64,000 nucleotides of DNA from CAVPWP01 sp050789285. GTDB lineage: Bacteria > Pseudomonadota > Alphaproteobacteria > Rhodobacterales > Rhodobacteraceae. Below the pieces are notes generated by a model. The model was not told where the DNA came from, made no database searches, and saw nothing but the letters and a program-made list of their open reading frames with translations. The translations under genes and the position numbers were made by a program. Below are positions 9,129 to 16,611 of this stretch, piece after piece. Within the stretch, counting starts at the first letter, position 1. Every line of letters begins with the position of its first letter. The DNA lies in the NCBI RefSeq assembly GCF_050789285.1, contig NZ_JBOUVX010000002.1, positions 682,001-746,000 on the forward strand. Reading direction: 5' to 3'.

Positions 9129-9193
9129 GAAGGTCCGCTTTCCGCAGCTAGCTGCCGTGGTCTTTGATCGTCCGCTTTGCGGACAAAGCGGAC
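9129..9193 (+). repeat. dispersed repeat (copy C) with terminal hairpin
   Basis: Bases 9130-9180 match copy A (1176-1226) at 46 of 51 positions. The copy ends in a perfect inverted repeat: GTCCGCTTTG at 9170-9179, four bases, and CAAAGCGGAC at 9184-9193. It lies upstream of the winged-helix regulator gene at 9400. Confidence 0.75.
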
Positions 9194-9399
9194 GGTGCAA
9201 CCTGAACGATCAATGGCAGCTTTCGACTTGCAGCAGATGCCGCGAAGAGCACCAAGGTCGGACAAGAGAGGTCTGCTGCTCTGTGCTCCAACGCCCGTTT
9301 TTTGCCGGCGGATACTGCGGTTGGCACAGATGAACGCTCGCTTGAAAGAGCATCAGGCACCGAAATTTGATAGGAAGCTCCGGCACGTTCGGATTTATT

Positions 9400-11091
9400 A
9401 TGCCAGACTCATACTACGGAAAATCGAAGGCGGAGCCGGGCGTGAAATCATTGTCATCATTCCGCTTCGGCGATTTCCTCCTGGTGACGGAAGAGCGCAA
9501 ACTGACGCGCGACGGTATCGAATTGCCCCTGGGCGCCAGAGCTTTCGACATGCTGAGCTTCATGGTCGCGAACCGTCATCGTGTCCTGACCAAGGCAGAG
9601 ATCCTCGACGCCATCTGGCCGAACATCGCAGTTGAGGAAAGCAACCTGACCGTTCATGTGTCGGCCTTGCGAAAGGTGCTCGGCCCCAAGGCGCTGGCAA
9701 CGATACCTGGCCGGGGCTACCAGTTCGTGCTCCCTGTAGAGGAAGACACGCTTGTCCCTGCCCCTGACGCCGACAAGCGCAAAACCGCTTTCCCCAAAGT
9801 CCTTGTCCTCCCCTTCACCAACACCTCGAACGATCCCGATCAGGAGTATTTCTCCGACGGCATCAGCGAAGACATCATCACCGATCTCTCCAAAGTCGCC
9901 GCCTTGTCCGTCGTCGCCCGAAACACGGCCTTCACCTTCAAGGGCCGAGCCATCGACGTTGCGCAGACAGCCCAAAGCATGGGTGTGACCCATGTAGTCG
10001 AGGGCAGCGTGCGCAAGGCCGGTGGTCGGATACGTTTCAACGCCCAACTTGTTGACGGCGCGACGGGGCATCCGATCTGGGCGGATCGCTTCGACCGCGA
10101 CCTGACCGACATCTTCGATCTCCAGGATCAGATTGCCGAAGCCATCGTCACAGCACTCAGGGTCAGGCTTGTCCCGTCCGAGCGCGTGGCAATCCAGTCG
10201 CGCCCGACCGACAACCCCGAAGCCTATGAAATCTATCTGCAAGCGCGCTATCACCACACACGCTTGGACAGGCAGAATTTCGCAATTGCGCGCCGCCTCG
10301 CTCAAAAGGCGCTTGAAATCGACCCCAAGTATGATCTGGCATGGGCGCTTCTTGCGATCAGTCAGACGGGGCTTCACGCCCTTTCGGCCTCGGATGACCA
10401 TGGCCTGCACGCGGCTGAACGCGCCCTCGCTCTGAATCCGGATCTATCCGAGGCACTTGCGGCCAAAGCCTTTGTCCTCGCCGGTCTTGGACGCTTCGAC
10501 GAGGCTTTCGAGCTTCACGAACGCTCGCTTGAACTCGACCCGGAGTCCTACGACGTGCGCTTTCTCTATGGCCGTTCGTGTTTTCAGACCGGGCGGCACG
10601 CCGATGCCATCGCGCACTGGGAACGCGCATCCGAGCTTTCGGAAGCGGATTTGGCGGCGACCTCCCATCTCGCGATGTGCTACAGGGCAACAGGCCAGCA
10701 TGCGAAGGTGCTGGACTCAGCCCGCCGCACGCTCGTGCGGGCGGAACGCGTGCTTTCAGAGAACTCGTCGGATTCCTACGCGTTGATCAGCGGGGTCGGT
10801 GCCTTTGCGAAATTGGGAGAAGCCGAACGCGCCAAGCAATGGGCTCGGCGGGTCAAGGCCGTTGATCCCGATGATCCAAGCATTGACTACAACATTGCTT
10901 GCGCAATGGCGCTGCTTGGTGAAACAGAGGCCGCACTCGATACGCTCGAAGCGTGCCTGACGCGGGTCGACCCCGTCACCTTCTCGGTCTGGGTCGGACA
11001 GGATAACGACCTCGACGCCCTGCGCGATCTCCCTCGCTTTCGGCGCCTCGTTCGCGACCTTGACGCGCGTGCGGTTGCCGCACGGGCGTAA
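9400..11091 (+). CDS. winged-helix / TolB-like / TPR transcriptional regulator (CadC-type)
   Basis: A 563-residue protein with three modules. Residues 20-112 are an OmpR/CadC-type winged helix, with DGIELPLGARAFDML, then LTKAEILDAIWPN, and the wing motif TIPGRGYQFV. Residues about 133-260 are the TolB-like module common in such regulators (VLVLPFTNTSNDPDQEYFSDG, then EGSVRKAGGRIRFNAQLV). Residues 270-560 are TPR repeats. No transmembrane helix separates DNA-binding and sensor parts, so unlike classical CadC it is probably cytoplasmic. An ATG at 9400 is chosen; an in-frame TTG at 9367 is an alternative and neither has a strong ribosome site. Its target is not shown, but a 17-base palindrome and a DUF1127 gene lie just downstream. 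Confidence 0.88.
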   Translation: MPDSYYGKSKAEPGVKSLSSFRFGDFLLVTEERKLTRDGIELPLGARAFDMLSFMVANRHRVLTKAEILDAIWPNIAVEESNLTVHVSALRKVLGPKALATIPGRGYQFVLPVEEDTLVPAPDADKRKTAFPKVLVLPFTNTSNDPDQEYFSDGISEDIITDLSKVAALSVVARNTAFTFKGRAIDVAQTAQSMGVTHVVEGSVRKAGGRIRFNAQLVDGATGHPIWADRFDRDLTDIFDLQDQIAEAIVTALRVRLVPSERVAIQSRPTDNPEAYEIYLQARYHHTRLDRQNFAIARRLAQKALEIDPKYDLAWALLAISQTGLHALSASDDHGLHAAERALALNPDLSEALAAKAFVLAGLGRFDEAFELHERSLELDPESYDVRFLYGRSCFQTGRHADAIAHWERASELSEADLAATSHLAMCYRATGQHAKVLDSARRTLVRAERVLSENSSDSYALISGVGAFAKLGEAERAKQWARRVKAVDPDDPSIDYNIACAMALLGETEAALDTLEACLTRVDPVTFSVWVGQDNDLDALRDLPRFRRLVRDLDARAVAARA

Positions 11092-11180
11092 CCAAGCCAG
11101 CCAGCCCTTTGGGTTCGGGCCATCGCCGCGTGTGGCTGCCTTCAAGCCATAGGCGTCAACATAGAAATCTGCCGGTCATT

Positions 11181-11213
11181 CCGAACGTTTCCGAAGTCTT
11201 CGGAACGGTTCGG
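11181..11213. promoter_or_regulatory. extended palindrome upstream of the DUF1127 gene
   Basis: The core is TTCCGAAG-T-CTTCGGAA at 11189-11205, a perfect 8-base inverted repeat. It is flanked by CCGAACG on the left and GGTTCGG on the right, which nearly extend the symmetry to 33 bases. No T-run follows, so it does not look like a terminator for the regulator gene. It lies 95 bases upstream of the DUF1127 start and 98 bases after the regulator stop, which fits an operator for the adjacent TPR regulator or for another factor. Confidence 0.55.
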
Positions 11214-11299
11214 GCTGTTTCAGGACATGCAACCTTCTGGCTGCCAACCTAGCTTCACAAACCGGCCATTCCGGCAAGTTCTTCAGAAGGATACCCGAC

Positions 11300-11473
11300 A
11301 TGACCGATCTTTCGGCGCCGCCGCAGACCCAAGCTCCGACCTCGCTGCTCGCACGCGCTCTGCGCAGTCTATCGACGCTCGTGAAGTCTTTCTTCGGGCC
11401 GCGCCTAAACTCCCACGTCGACCTTCGCTACGCCAATGAGCATTTCCTCAGAGACATCGGCTTGCGCCGCTGA
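11300..11473 (+). CDS. small DUF1127-type protein
   Basis: A 57-residue protein, M-T-D-L-S-A-P-P at the start and RYANEHFLRDIGLRR at the end. The C-terminal RDIGLRR is the hallmark of DUF1127 (YjiS-like) small arginine-rich proteins, which in alphaproteobacteria are linked to RNA maturation, phosphate and carbon metabolism and stress. The ATG at 11300 follows AGAAGG at a suitable distance. A palindrome lies upstream and a TPR regulator gene before it. The middle (ARALRSLSTLVKSFFG) is amphipathic. Confidence 0.75.
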   Translation: MTDLSAPPQTQAPTSLLARALRSLSTLVKSFFGPRLNSHVDLRYANEHFLRDIGLRR

Positions 11474-11892
11474 AATGGTGCCACGCCAATTCCTGCGATC
11501 GGAAGATCATTGCAATCGATGCAGTGGGGCGCTGCCAATAGCCCTGCTGTTTCGAAAGCACAGCAGGGCAGAAATTTCGGCCGCTATTTGGTCAGTTGTT
11601 CGAAACCGGGCATTCGCCGTGAGACAGAAAATCGCCAAAATGGGCTCGAAGTCGACGACCGAGTCTTCTCGTCAGATGACTGCTGTGTCGGGCGAAGCAG
11701 ACCTCGCCGGTGATCTGCTAGAGGTCCGCATTGCCCAACGAAGCGGTCATATGAGTCTTTCGGTCAGACGACGGCAAAGAGCCCGGAGCGGCTGCGCCCA
11801 ATCAAAGGGCACCGCTCCTTTCAAAGAAAAGGATCGACCCTGTGGCGATAGGAGCCCATCGTGTCGGCCATCACTAGGCGAGGAAGGCTGCG
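11474..11892. other. non-coding gap with repeat copy
   Basis: About 420 bases. An open frame of 166 codons starting at 11436 overlaps the DUF1127 gene and runs through the repeat copy at 11642-11702; its composition is unlike a protein and it is not accepted. An inverted repeat around 11800-11830 (AAAGGGCACCGCTCC with CTTTCAAAG) is weak. No promoter was recognised for the next gene. Confidence 0.5.
11642..11702 (+). repeat. dispersed repeat (copy E)
   Basis: Matches the reverse complement of copy A (1216-1276) at 49 of 61 positions, including the uninterrupted stretch GCTGTGTCGGGCGAAGC. It is therefore the same family in the opposite orientation, lying between genes. Confidence 0.75.
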
Positions 11893-12441
11893 ATGGTGAA
11901 GACCCGCAAGACTGTAATTCTGCGCGAGCTGATTGAGACCGATTTGCTCGGTGAGCCGTGCGAACCAGTTTCACGTGTGGCGGTCGCGGCGGTCTTCAAG
12001 AATCCAGTCTTGGGGCGTTTCGAGCGCGATCTGTCCCCGCTGTTCGATATCGGGGCCGAACTGGGACAGAAGCTTGCTGAACAGGCGATTGCTTTGCTGA
12101 ACCGTCCGCCGGTTTCGTATGGCAAGGCCGCAATCGTCGGGGTCTCTGGCGACATGGAGCACGGTGGCGCCGTGATCCACCCTCGATTGGGCGCACCGAT
12201 GAGAGCAGTCGCAGGCGGCGGCGAAGCCGTCATACCTTCTAACGTGAAAGTCGGGCCTGTTGGCGCATCGATCGATCTGCCGCTCGGTCACAAGGACAAT
12301 CCATGGTCTTTCGATCATTTCGATACCATGACCCTATGTGTCCCGGACGCTCCTGCGCCGGAAGAAATCGTCATGTTCTTTGCCTATGCGGATCGCGGGC
12401 GCCCGATCCCGAGATGTGGAAGCGGACCGATCAAGATGTAG
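11893..12441 (+). CDS. amino acid synthesis family protein (DUF1185)
   Basis: A 182-residue protein close to the usual length of the AA_synth/DUF1185 family. Typical stretches are VKTRKTVILREL at the start, RVAVAAVFKNPVLGRFE, YGKAAIVGVSGDMEHGGA, HPRLGAPMRAVAGGGEA, and the closing DAPAPEEIVMFFAYADRGRP. Members are cytoplasmic and usually found next to amidohydrolase, hydantoin or pyrimidine catabolic genes; despite the name, the biochemical role is not established. Here it stands alone, in a gene-poor region, with AGGAAGG eight bases before its ATG. The isolated setting suggests a leftover of a larger catabolic locus. Confidence 0.85.
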   Translation: MVKTRKTVILRELIETDLLGEPCEPVSRVAVAAVFKNPVLGRFERDLSPLFDIGAELGQKLAEQAIALLNRPPVSYGKAAIVGVSGDMEHGGAVIHPRLGAPMRAVAGGGEAVIPSNVKVGPVGASIDLPLGHKDNPWSFDHFDTMTLCVPDAPAPEEIVMFFAYADRGRPIPRCGSGPIKM

Positions 12442-12495
12442 CCCTATCAGCAGCCGCGTTGTCCCGCACTCCAGACTTTGGGCGGGATCTCATCC

Positions 12496-12516
12496 ACGTC
12501 CGCTTTGCCCGACTGA
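12496..12516 (+). repeat. partial copy of the dispersed repeat (G)
   Basis: CACGTCCGCTTTGCCCGACT resembles the CCGTCCGCTTCGCCCGACA segment of copy A (1213-1231). The match is short and is accepted only because five better copies lie in similar non-coding gaps nearby. Confidence 0.35.
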
Positions 12517-12519
12517 GTA

Positions 12520-12537
12520 GTCACCCCTGGGGGTGAC
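12520..12537. other. 18-base palindrome between convergent genes
   Basis: GTCACCCC and GGGGTGAC are separated by TG. The site lies between the stop of the DUF1185 gene and the stop of the convergent AI-2E transporter gene. The loop would be only 4 bases with a 7-base-pair stem and no T-run follows on either strand, so it may be a weak bidirectional terminator or a protein-binding site. Confidence 0.35.
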
Positions 12538-12594
12538 GGACCGAGGTAGGGTACCGTAGCAACAGCTTTTGTCGTGAACCGGTCGCCGCCGATA

Positions 12595-13683
12595 TCATGT
12601 GTCCTCGGTGTCCGCGGCCATCCAGGCGAGAAGCATCTCGTAGATCACCGCGGTCAGCACCGGCCCAAGGAAGACGCCGATCAGTCCCCAGGTGAGGAAG
12701 CCACCGACCGTCCCGATGAACGCGATGATCCCTGGAAGGTCCGTACCGTGCGTGCTGAAGTACGGACGGATGAGGTTGTCGACCGTCATGACGGCACCGA
12801 AGAACCACGCCGCGAGCAGCGCCGCCGTCAGATACGAACCCTCCCAGATCAGGATGGCCGAGGCCACGAACAGGACGACGATGGGGCCGATCTGGATTAA
12901 CGCGAGGAGAAACGTGAACCCGGCGAAGAGGATGATGGCGGGAAGACCGGCGACATAGAGCCCGATCCCGGCAAGAAGCGTCTGGGCAGTCGCTGCATAG
13001 ATGACCCCCGCGAACGAGTTGCGCGTGGTCTCGAGCGCATTCACGAAGAGGCTGCCGGCGAACTTTCCCCCGATGCGCGTAAGTAACCGGTCAAGGAACG
13101 CCCGGACGGCGAAGCGATTGTGGAGAATGAACAGCGCGACGATCGCGCCCAGCAGAAACTCGAACAGAAATGCGCCGAACGTCCCGATCCGGCTCGTCGC
13201 CCAGGTGGCCACGCCCAAGAGATGCGACGCGATCCCCGGGATCTGGCTTCCCATGTCCGTCTCGGCCACGCCCCAGGCGGATTCGATGGACGCTCCGACG
13301 ACCGGGAGGTTGACGAGCCATTCCGGCGGCGTGGGAACCGGAGCGGCAGACATCGTCTCGAACCAGTCTGCGGCGACCGGGAAGTGACCGATCAGTTCCC
13401 ATGCGAAGAAAAGCGCCGGGAGCAGGAGAACCATCAGAAGCAGGAAGGCGAAGACGATGTCTGCCACCAGCCGGCGTCCGCGAAGGCGGCTCACCAGCCG
13501 CTCGTAGGGATGGGCGCAGATAACGGCCAGGAGCAATCCCCAGAGAATCGCGGGGAACATCGGTGCAAAGACCTGGTAGGCAAGGGCAATGACGATGGCG
13601 ATGAGGCTCAGCGACACCGCATTGTCGACGATGAGCCCCCGGATGTCCTGGGGGCGCTGGTTGCCATCACGCCTCGAATCCAA
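12595..13683 (-). CDS. AI-2E/PerM family transporter
   Basis: A 362-residue inner-membrane protein of the AI-2E (UPF0118) family, which includes TqsA, PerM and Na+/H+ antiporter-like members. About eight membrane segments are seen: two at residues 22-60, one near 75-100, one near 170-190, and four in the C-terminal half. The family signature region is visible as NSFAGVIYAATAQTLLAGIGLYVAG, then PIVVLFVASAILIWEG, and the conserved loop VDNLIRPYFSTHGTDLPG with GLIGVFLGPVLTAVIYEM. Translation probably begins at TTG 13683, with GAGAG upstream. The substrate cannot be told from sequence. It is monocistronic and convergent with the DUF1185 gene. Confidence 0.9.
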   Translation of the reverse strand: MDSRRDGNQRPQDIRGLIVDNAVSLSLIAIVIALAYQVFAPMFPAILWGLLLAVICAHPYERLVSRLRGRRLVADIVFAFLLLMVLLLPALFFAWELIGHFPVAADWFETMSAAPVPTPPEWLVNLPVVGASIESAWGVAETDMGSQIPGIASHLLGVATWATSRIGTFGAFLFEFLLGAIVALFILHNRFAVRAFLDRLLTRIGGKFAGSLFVNALETTRNSFAGVIYAATAQTLLAGIGLYVAGLPAIILFAGFTFLLALIQIGPIVVLFVASAILIWEGSYLTAALLAAWFFGAVMTVDNLIRPYFSTHGTDLPGIIAFIGTVGGFLTWGLIGVFLGPVLTAVIYEMLLAWMAADTEDT

Positions 13684-13880
13684 ATGCTGCTCTCTTCGTA
13701 GCGACCCAATTACTGGGCGGATGCGCCCGGATCATCAGTATCAGGAACTTCGCGCCCGGCACACCCAAGTCCGCGTGACAAGGATCGATCCCAGTGCCTC
13801 ACACCCTCTACGGCACAACGGATCTTGCTGCATCTGCATTGGTTCGAAAAACCTGGACACCGGACCTCGAACTCGATTTG

Positions 13881-13910
13881 CCCAAGGTCCGTTTTCCGCA
13901 GGACGTTGCC
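13881..13910 (+). repeat. dispersed repeat, short copy (D)
   Basis: CCCAAGGTCCGTTTTCCGCA followed by GGACGTTGCC. It matches the core of copy A (1173-1202) with few substitutions. It is non-coding, upstream of the AI-2E transporter gene. Confidence 0.6.
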
Positions 13911-14199
13911 ATCCTCTTGATCTGTTGAGGCGCTCAACCCGCGGGGCCAGCGTAGCTGGATGTGTCAAGTCTCAGCGCTGACGCGACCATCGGCAAACAG
14001 TATCCAAAGCGAGCCCCGCAACCAACTTTAGCGAACTTGCCGCTTGATCAAGGCCCGCCGCACTGGCGGGCCATGCTTCGTTCGGTGTTTGCAGCAGCAT
14101 TCCATCGAGTTCGATTGGCTTGCCTCGTTCGAATGGTCCGCTTTCGGTCCCGGTGCATGACCGGTCTTGCCGCATCGGCTGGTGTGACCGGCGAAGCCG

Positions 14200-14345
14200 G
14201 CTGCGAAATGACTTCGGGAGCTCGAGGCCGATAACCCAATCCGATGTACGGGTGCGTCGTGGTGTAGTGCTGCCGCAAGTTCCCGAGGATGCTTCTTGCG
14301 TTCACCAGGCTGTAGAGAATTTCACCGCCAGATCCGCTCGACGTG
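14200..14345 (-). mobile_element. IS3-family transposase remnant (C-terminal end only)
   Basis: On the minus strand one frame reads GEILYSLVNARSILGNLRQ, then HYTTTHPYIGLGYRPRAPEV. This has the layout of the end of IS3-group OrfB transposases, where an N-G-E-I-F-Y-S-L motif precedes Y-N-x-x-R-P-H-S-S-L-G-Y-R-P-P-A-P-E. The catalytic DDE core is not found nearby and the start is absent, so it is a fragment. No terminal inverted repeats or target duplications were identified. Confidence 0.75.
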
Positions 14346-14615
14346 GGTAAGGTTCACTGCCCACCCGACGTCCCGCGGGAGCGCCGTTGTCGCCTGTCGT
14401 GATAGCGTTCGCGCTGGCAACCGTTTCCGGCGCCGCCCGGTCCTGCGACACCACCGTCACCCGCCGATGTGTCGCGACGATCTTCTCGCGTGGTTGCTAC
14501 TCCGGCGGATCCCCTGATCCTCGATCTGGCGGGAAAGCCTGCTTCAGGGCGAACAGCCTTCTAAGCGGGGCGGGCCTCTTTTTGGGTGCGCTAGGCTCGC
14601 TCGGTCGCGCGGGTC

Positions 14616-15605
14616 CTAGGATACGAGGTCCAGCGTGCTTGGATGGAAGAGATCCCGCGCAGGCAGTGGCCTCGATGTCAGCCCATCGAGGTGCGCGAAG
14701 CGGGTCATGGCGTCCAGTTCGTTCTGGTTGCGACCAAAGCCATAGGGCCAGGGGTCCGCACCCATAAGACCAACGGTTTCGTCGTAATGCGCCGCGATCC
14801 AGGGAAGCGAAACGCGCAGGAAATTGTTCCGCTGCACCTCGTCCAAGGCGATCGCCTTGGCCGCCGAGAAGGCGCGGAAGATCTCGACCGGAAGCCAGGG
14901 ATTGTCCTGGGCGAGCTCGCGCCGGATCGCGATACAGTGCATGATCGGGAAGAACCCCGACTTCTTGTAGAACGCGATCTCGGCGCTGCGGTAATCCGGC
15001 CAAAGCCGCACGACCGACCCGGTGCCTGACAGAAAGCTTGACGGCGGACGGGGTGTGATCAGCGCGTCGATCTCGCCGGATGCCAGAAGTCCGTTCAGCG
15101 TCTCGGTCGGCGCGATCCGGCGCATCCGGATATGATCGGGCAGCGTGATGGCCACTCGTTCGGTGCCCCCCGGAACCTCCTGGCTGCCGACCACCCATTC
15201 CACATCGGATGGGGCGATCCCGTGGTGTTCGGCAAGGATGCCCCGCATCCACATCGCGGCGGTCTGCTGGTACTCGGGCAACCCGATCCGGCGCCCTTTC
15301 AGATCTTCGGCCGCCGCGATGCCGGCGGCGGCGTTCACAAAGACGCCCGAATGCCGGAACGCGCGCGACGGAAAGACCGGCACGCCGACATAGGCGCTGT
15401 CGCCCCGGGCGGTCGTGGTGATGTGGCTTGCCATCGACAGTTCGGTGATGTCGAAGGCGCGGTCGCGAAGGGCGCGGCGGAAGATCTCTTCCGGTTCGCC
15501 TGGTAAACCAATTATCTCGACCCCGGGGATGGAGACTCGACCATCGAGAATCGGTCGTGTCCGGTCCGAGGCGGTGCAGGCCAGGCTAAGGGTGAGTTTC
15601 GCCAT
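14616..15605 (-). CDS. 4,5-dihydroxyphthalate decarboxylase-like / solute-binding-fold protein
   Basis: A 329-residue protein without a signal peptide, so probably cytoplasmic. It has the fold of periplasmic binding proteins and looks like the family annotated as 4,5-dihydroxyphthalate decarboxylase: LSLACTASDRTRPILDGRV near the start, FDITELSMASHI, then DLKGRRIGLPEYQQTAAMW and ALITPRPPSSF, and the C-terminal DPWPYGFGRNQNELD typical of that family. The start at 15605 has GAGAGG seven bases upstream; a GTG at 15620 overlaps the preceding stop and is less likely. It follows the fumarylacetoacetate-hydrolase gene by 11 bases, so both form one operon, presumably for breakdown of an aromatic or heterocyclic acid. 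The true substrate is unknown. Confidence 0.85.
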   Translation of the reverse strand: MAKLTLSLACTASDRTRPILDGRVSIPGVEIIGLPGEPEEIFRRALRDRAFDITELSMASHITTTARGDSAYVGVPVFPSRAFRHSGVFVNAAAGIAAAEDLKGRRIGLPEYQQTAAMWMRGILAEHHGIAPSDVEWVVGSQEVPGGTERVAITLPDHIRMRRIAPTETLNGLLASGEIDALITPRPPSSFLSGTGSVVRLWPDYRSAEIAFYKKSGFFPIMHCIAIRRELAQDNPWLPVEIFRAFSAAKAIALDEVQRNNFLRVSLPWIAAHYDETVGLMGADPWPYGFGRNQNELDAMTRFAHLDGLTSRPLPARDLFHPSTLDLVS

Positions 15606-15616
15606 CTCTTCGCCTC

Positions 15617-16480
15617 TCACACGCAGGTATTCGCAAGCGTTCCGATGCCCGAGATCGTGATCTCGACCCGGTCGCCGGCTTTCAGGAAGGTCGGCGGGTC
15701 AAGCCCGATGCCCACGCCTGCGGGCGTTCCGGTCGCGATGATGTCGCCGGGTTCCAGCGTGATGCCGGCCGAGATCGTTTCGATCAGCGTCGGGATGTCG
15801 AAGATAAGGTCGCTAGTGTTCGCGTTCTGGCGCAGTTCGCCGTTGACGTGGCAAGTGACCGTCAGGTCGGTCGCCTCCACCGCATCGGCGGTCACCGCCC
15901 AGGGGCCCATCGGGGCGAAGGTGTCCAGCGACTTGCCAAGGAACCACTGCTTGTGATTCTTCTGCAGATCGCGTGCGGTCACGTCATTGACGATTGTGTA
16001 GCCCCAGATGTGAGACCACGAGTTTTCCTTGGAAATTCCGCGCCCTCCGGTGCCGATGATCACGGCGAGTTCCGCCTCGTAGTCGACCTTCTGGGTCACG
16101 TCGGGATGGAGTGCGATGGGTTCGTCCGGGGCGATCACGGTGCTGGGCAACTTCGAGAAGATCGCCGGAAAATCGTCGACATCCTTGCCCGCGACCGCGC
16201 CCGCCTCGTAGCCCGAGCGCGCAAATTCCCTGGCGTGTTCGCGATAGTTCTTGCCAACGCAGATGACGTTGCGGTGCGGGCGGGGGAAGGGGGCCAGCAA
16301 CTTGACGCTGGACAAAGGCACGGAAAGACCGGGCACCACCAGCGTCGCGGGATCGACGCCTGCCACGATGATCGTGCGCAGATCCGACCACTCCTCGGCG
16401 AAAAGATCGATTCGCGTCTCTTCGGTCGAAACGCGGCCGACGCGCTGGTTGCCCTGGTAAACCACCGTTGCAAGCTTCAT
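15617..16480 (-). CDS. fumarylacetoacetate hydrolase family protein
   Basis: A 287-residue protein with the FAH fold, whose members hydrolyse, decarboxylate or isomerise oxo-acids from aromatic ring cleavage using a divalent metal. Family motifs in order are VICVGKNYREHA, FSKLPSTVIAPDEPI, VDYEAELAVIIG with the metal-binding glutamates, GYTIVNDVTARDLQ, KSLDTFAPMGPW, and GDIIATGTPAGVG. The start MKLATVV at 16480 is the usual N-terminus of this family; a longer frame to 16600 runs into the operator and is rejected. The gene is divergent from the GntR-type regulator and is first in an operon with the decarboxylase-like gene. It lies next to a NitT/TauT importer, which suggests a shared substrate. 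Confidence 0.92.
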   Translation of the reverse strand: MKLATVVYQGNQRVGRVSTEETRIDLFAEEWSDLRTIIVAGVDPATLVVPGLSVPLSSVKLLAPFPRPHRNVICVGKNYREHAREFARSGYEAGAVAGKDVDDFPAIFSKLPSTVIAPDEPIALHPDVTQKVDYEAELAVIIGTGGRGISKENSWSHIWGYTIVNDVTARDLQKNHKQWFLGKSLDTFAPMGPWAVTADAVEATDLTVTCHVNGELRQNANTSDLIFDIPTLIETISAGITLEPGDIIATGTPAGVGIGLDPPTFLKAGDRVEITISGIGTLANTCV

Positions 16481-16537
16481 GCCCAAGCCCTTTCTGATGC
16501 TCGTCTTTCGTGATGAAATCACCCAAGGTCCGCGAAA

Positions 16538-16566
16538 TGTCAACCAAAAGCCAAAACTGGTTGACA
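16538..16566. promoter_or_regulatory. FadR/GntR-type operator overlapping divergent -35 boxes
   Basis: TGTCAACCA (16538-16546) and TGGTTGACA (16558-16566) form a perfect 9-base inverted repeat with an 11-base spacer. Each arm, with its next base, fits the FadR-subfamily site pattern T-N-G-T-N-N-A-C-N-A at all but one position. The right arm contains TTGACA (16561-16566), followed 16-17 bases later by TTTATC (16583-16588), a candidate -35/-10 pair reading towards the regulator. The left arm on the minus strand is also TTGACA (16543-16538), with a weak GATTTC -10 17 bases on, reading towards the hydrolase. Binding by the regulator would therefore block both promoters. Confidence 0.75.
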
Positions 16567-16611
16567 GATATTCAGGGTGCGGTTTATCGCTTTTCGTCAA
16601 AGGTCAGGAAA

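Larger units (their letters stand above)
8608..9399. other. non-coding gap with broken gene and repeat
   Basis: Nearly 800 bases between divergent genes. It contains a small gene interrupted by a stop (about 8794-9018), repeat copy C (9129-9193) and a short palindrome CACGA-AA-TCGTG at 8629-8640, 22 bases upstream of the cytochrome-like gene start, which could be an operator. Promoters for the two flanking divergent genes must lie here, but no convincing hexamer pair was found. Confidence 0.55.
13684..14615. other. gap of about 930 bases with repeat and IS remnant
   Basis: No intact gene is supported. The gap holds repeat copy D (13881-13910) and a decayed IS3-type transposase end (about 14200-14345, minus strand). 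The rest contains overlapping short frames without start signals. Bases 14124-14190 (AATGGTCCGCTTTCGG and onwards) again resemble the dispersed repeat, weakly. This gap marks the boundary between the repeat-rich accessory part and the denser metabolic part of the window. Confidence 0.6.

Noticed and set aside
11436..11936. 166-codon plus-strand frame after the DUF1127 gene
   Set aside because: It overlaps the DUF1127 gene and runs through a repeat copy and into the DUF1185 gene. There is no ribosome site and the composition is irregular.
12520..12537. Palindrome as a rho-independent terminator
   Set aside because: The loop is too short and no T-run follows on either strand. It is kept as an unexplained palindrome.
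14048..14305. 85-codon minus-strand frame as an intact gene
   Set aside because: Only its first third resembles protein, namely the tail of an IS3 transposase, so it is recorded as a remnant rather than a gene.
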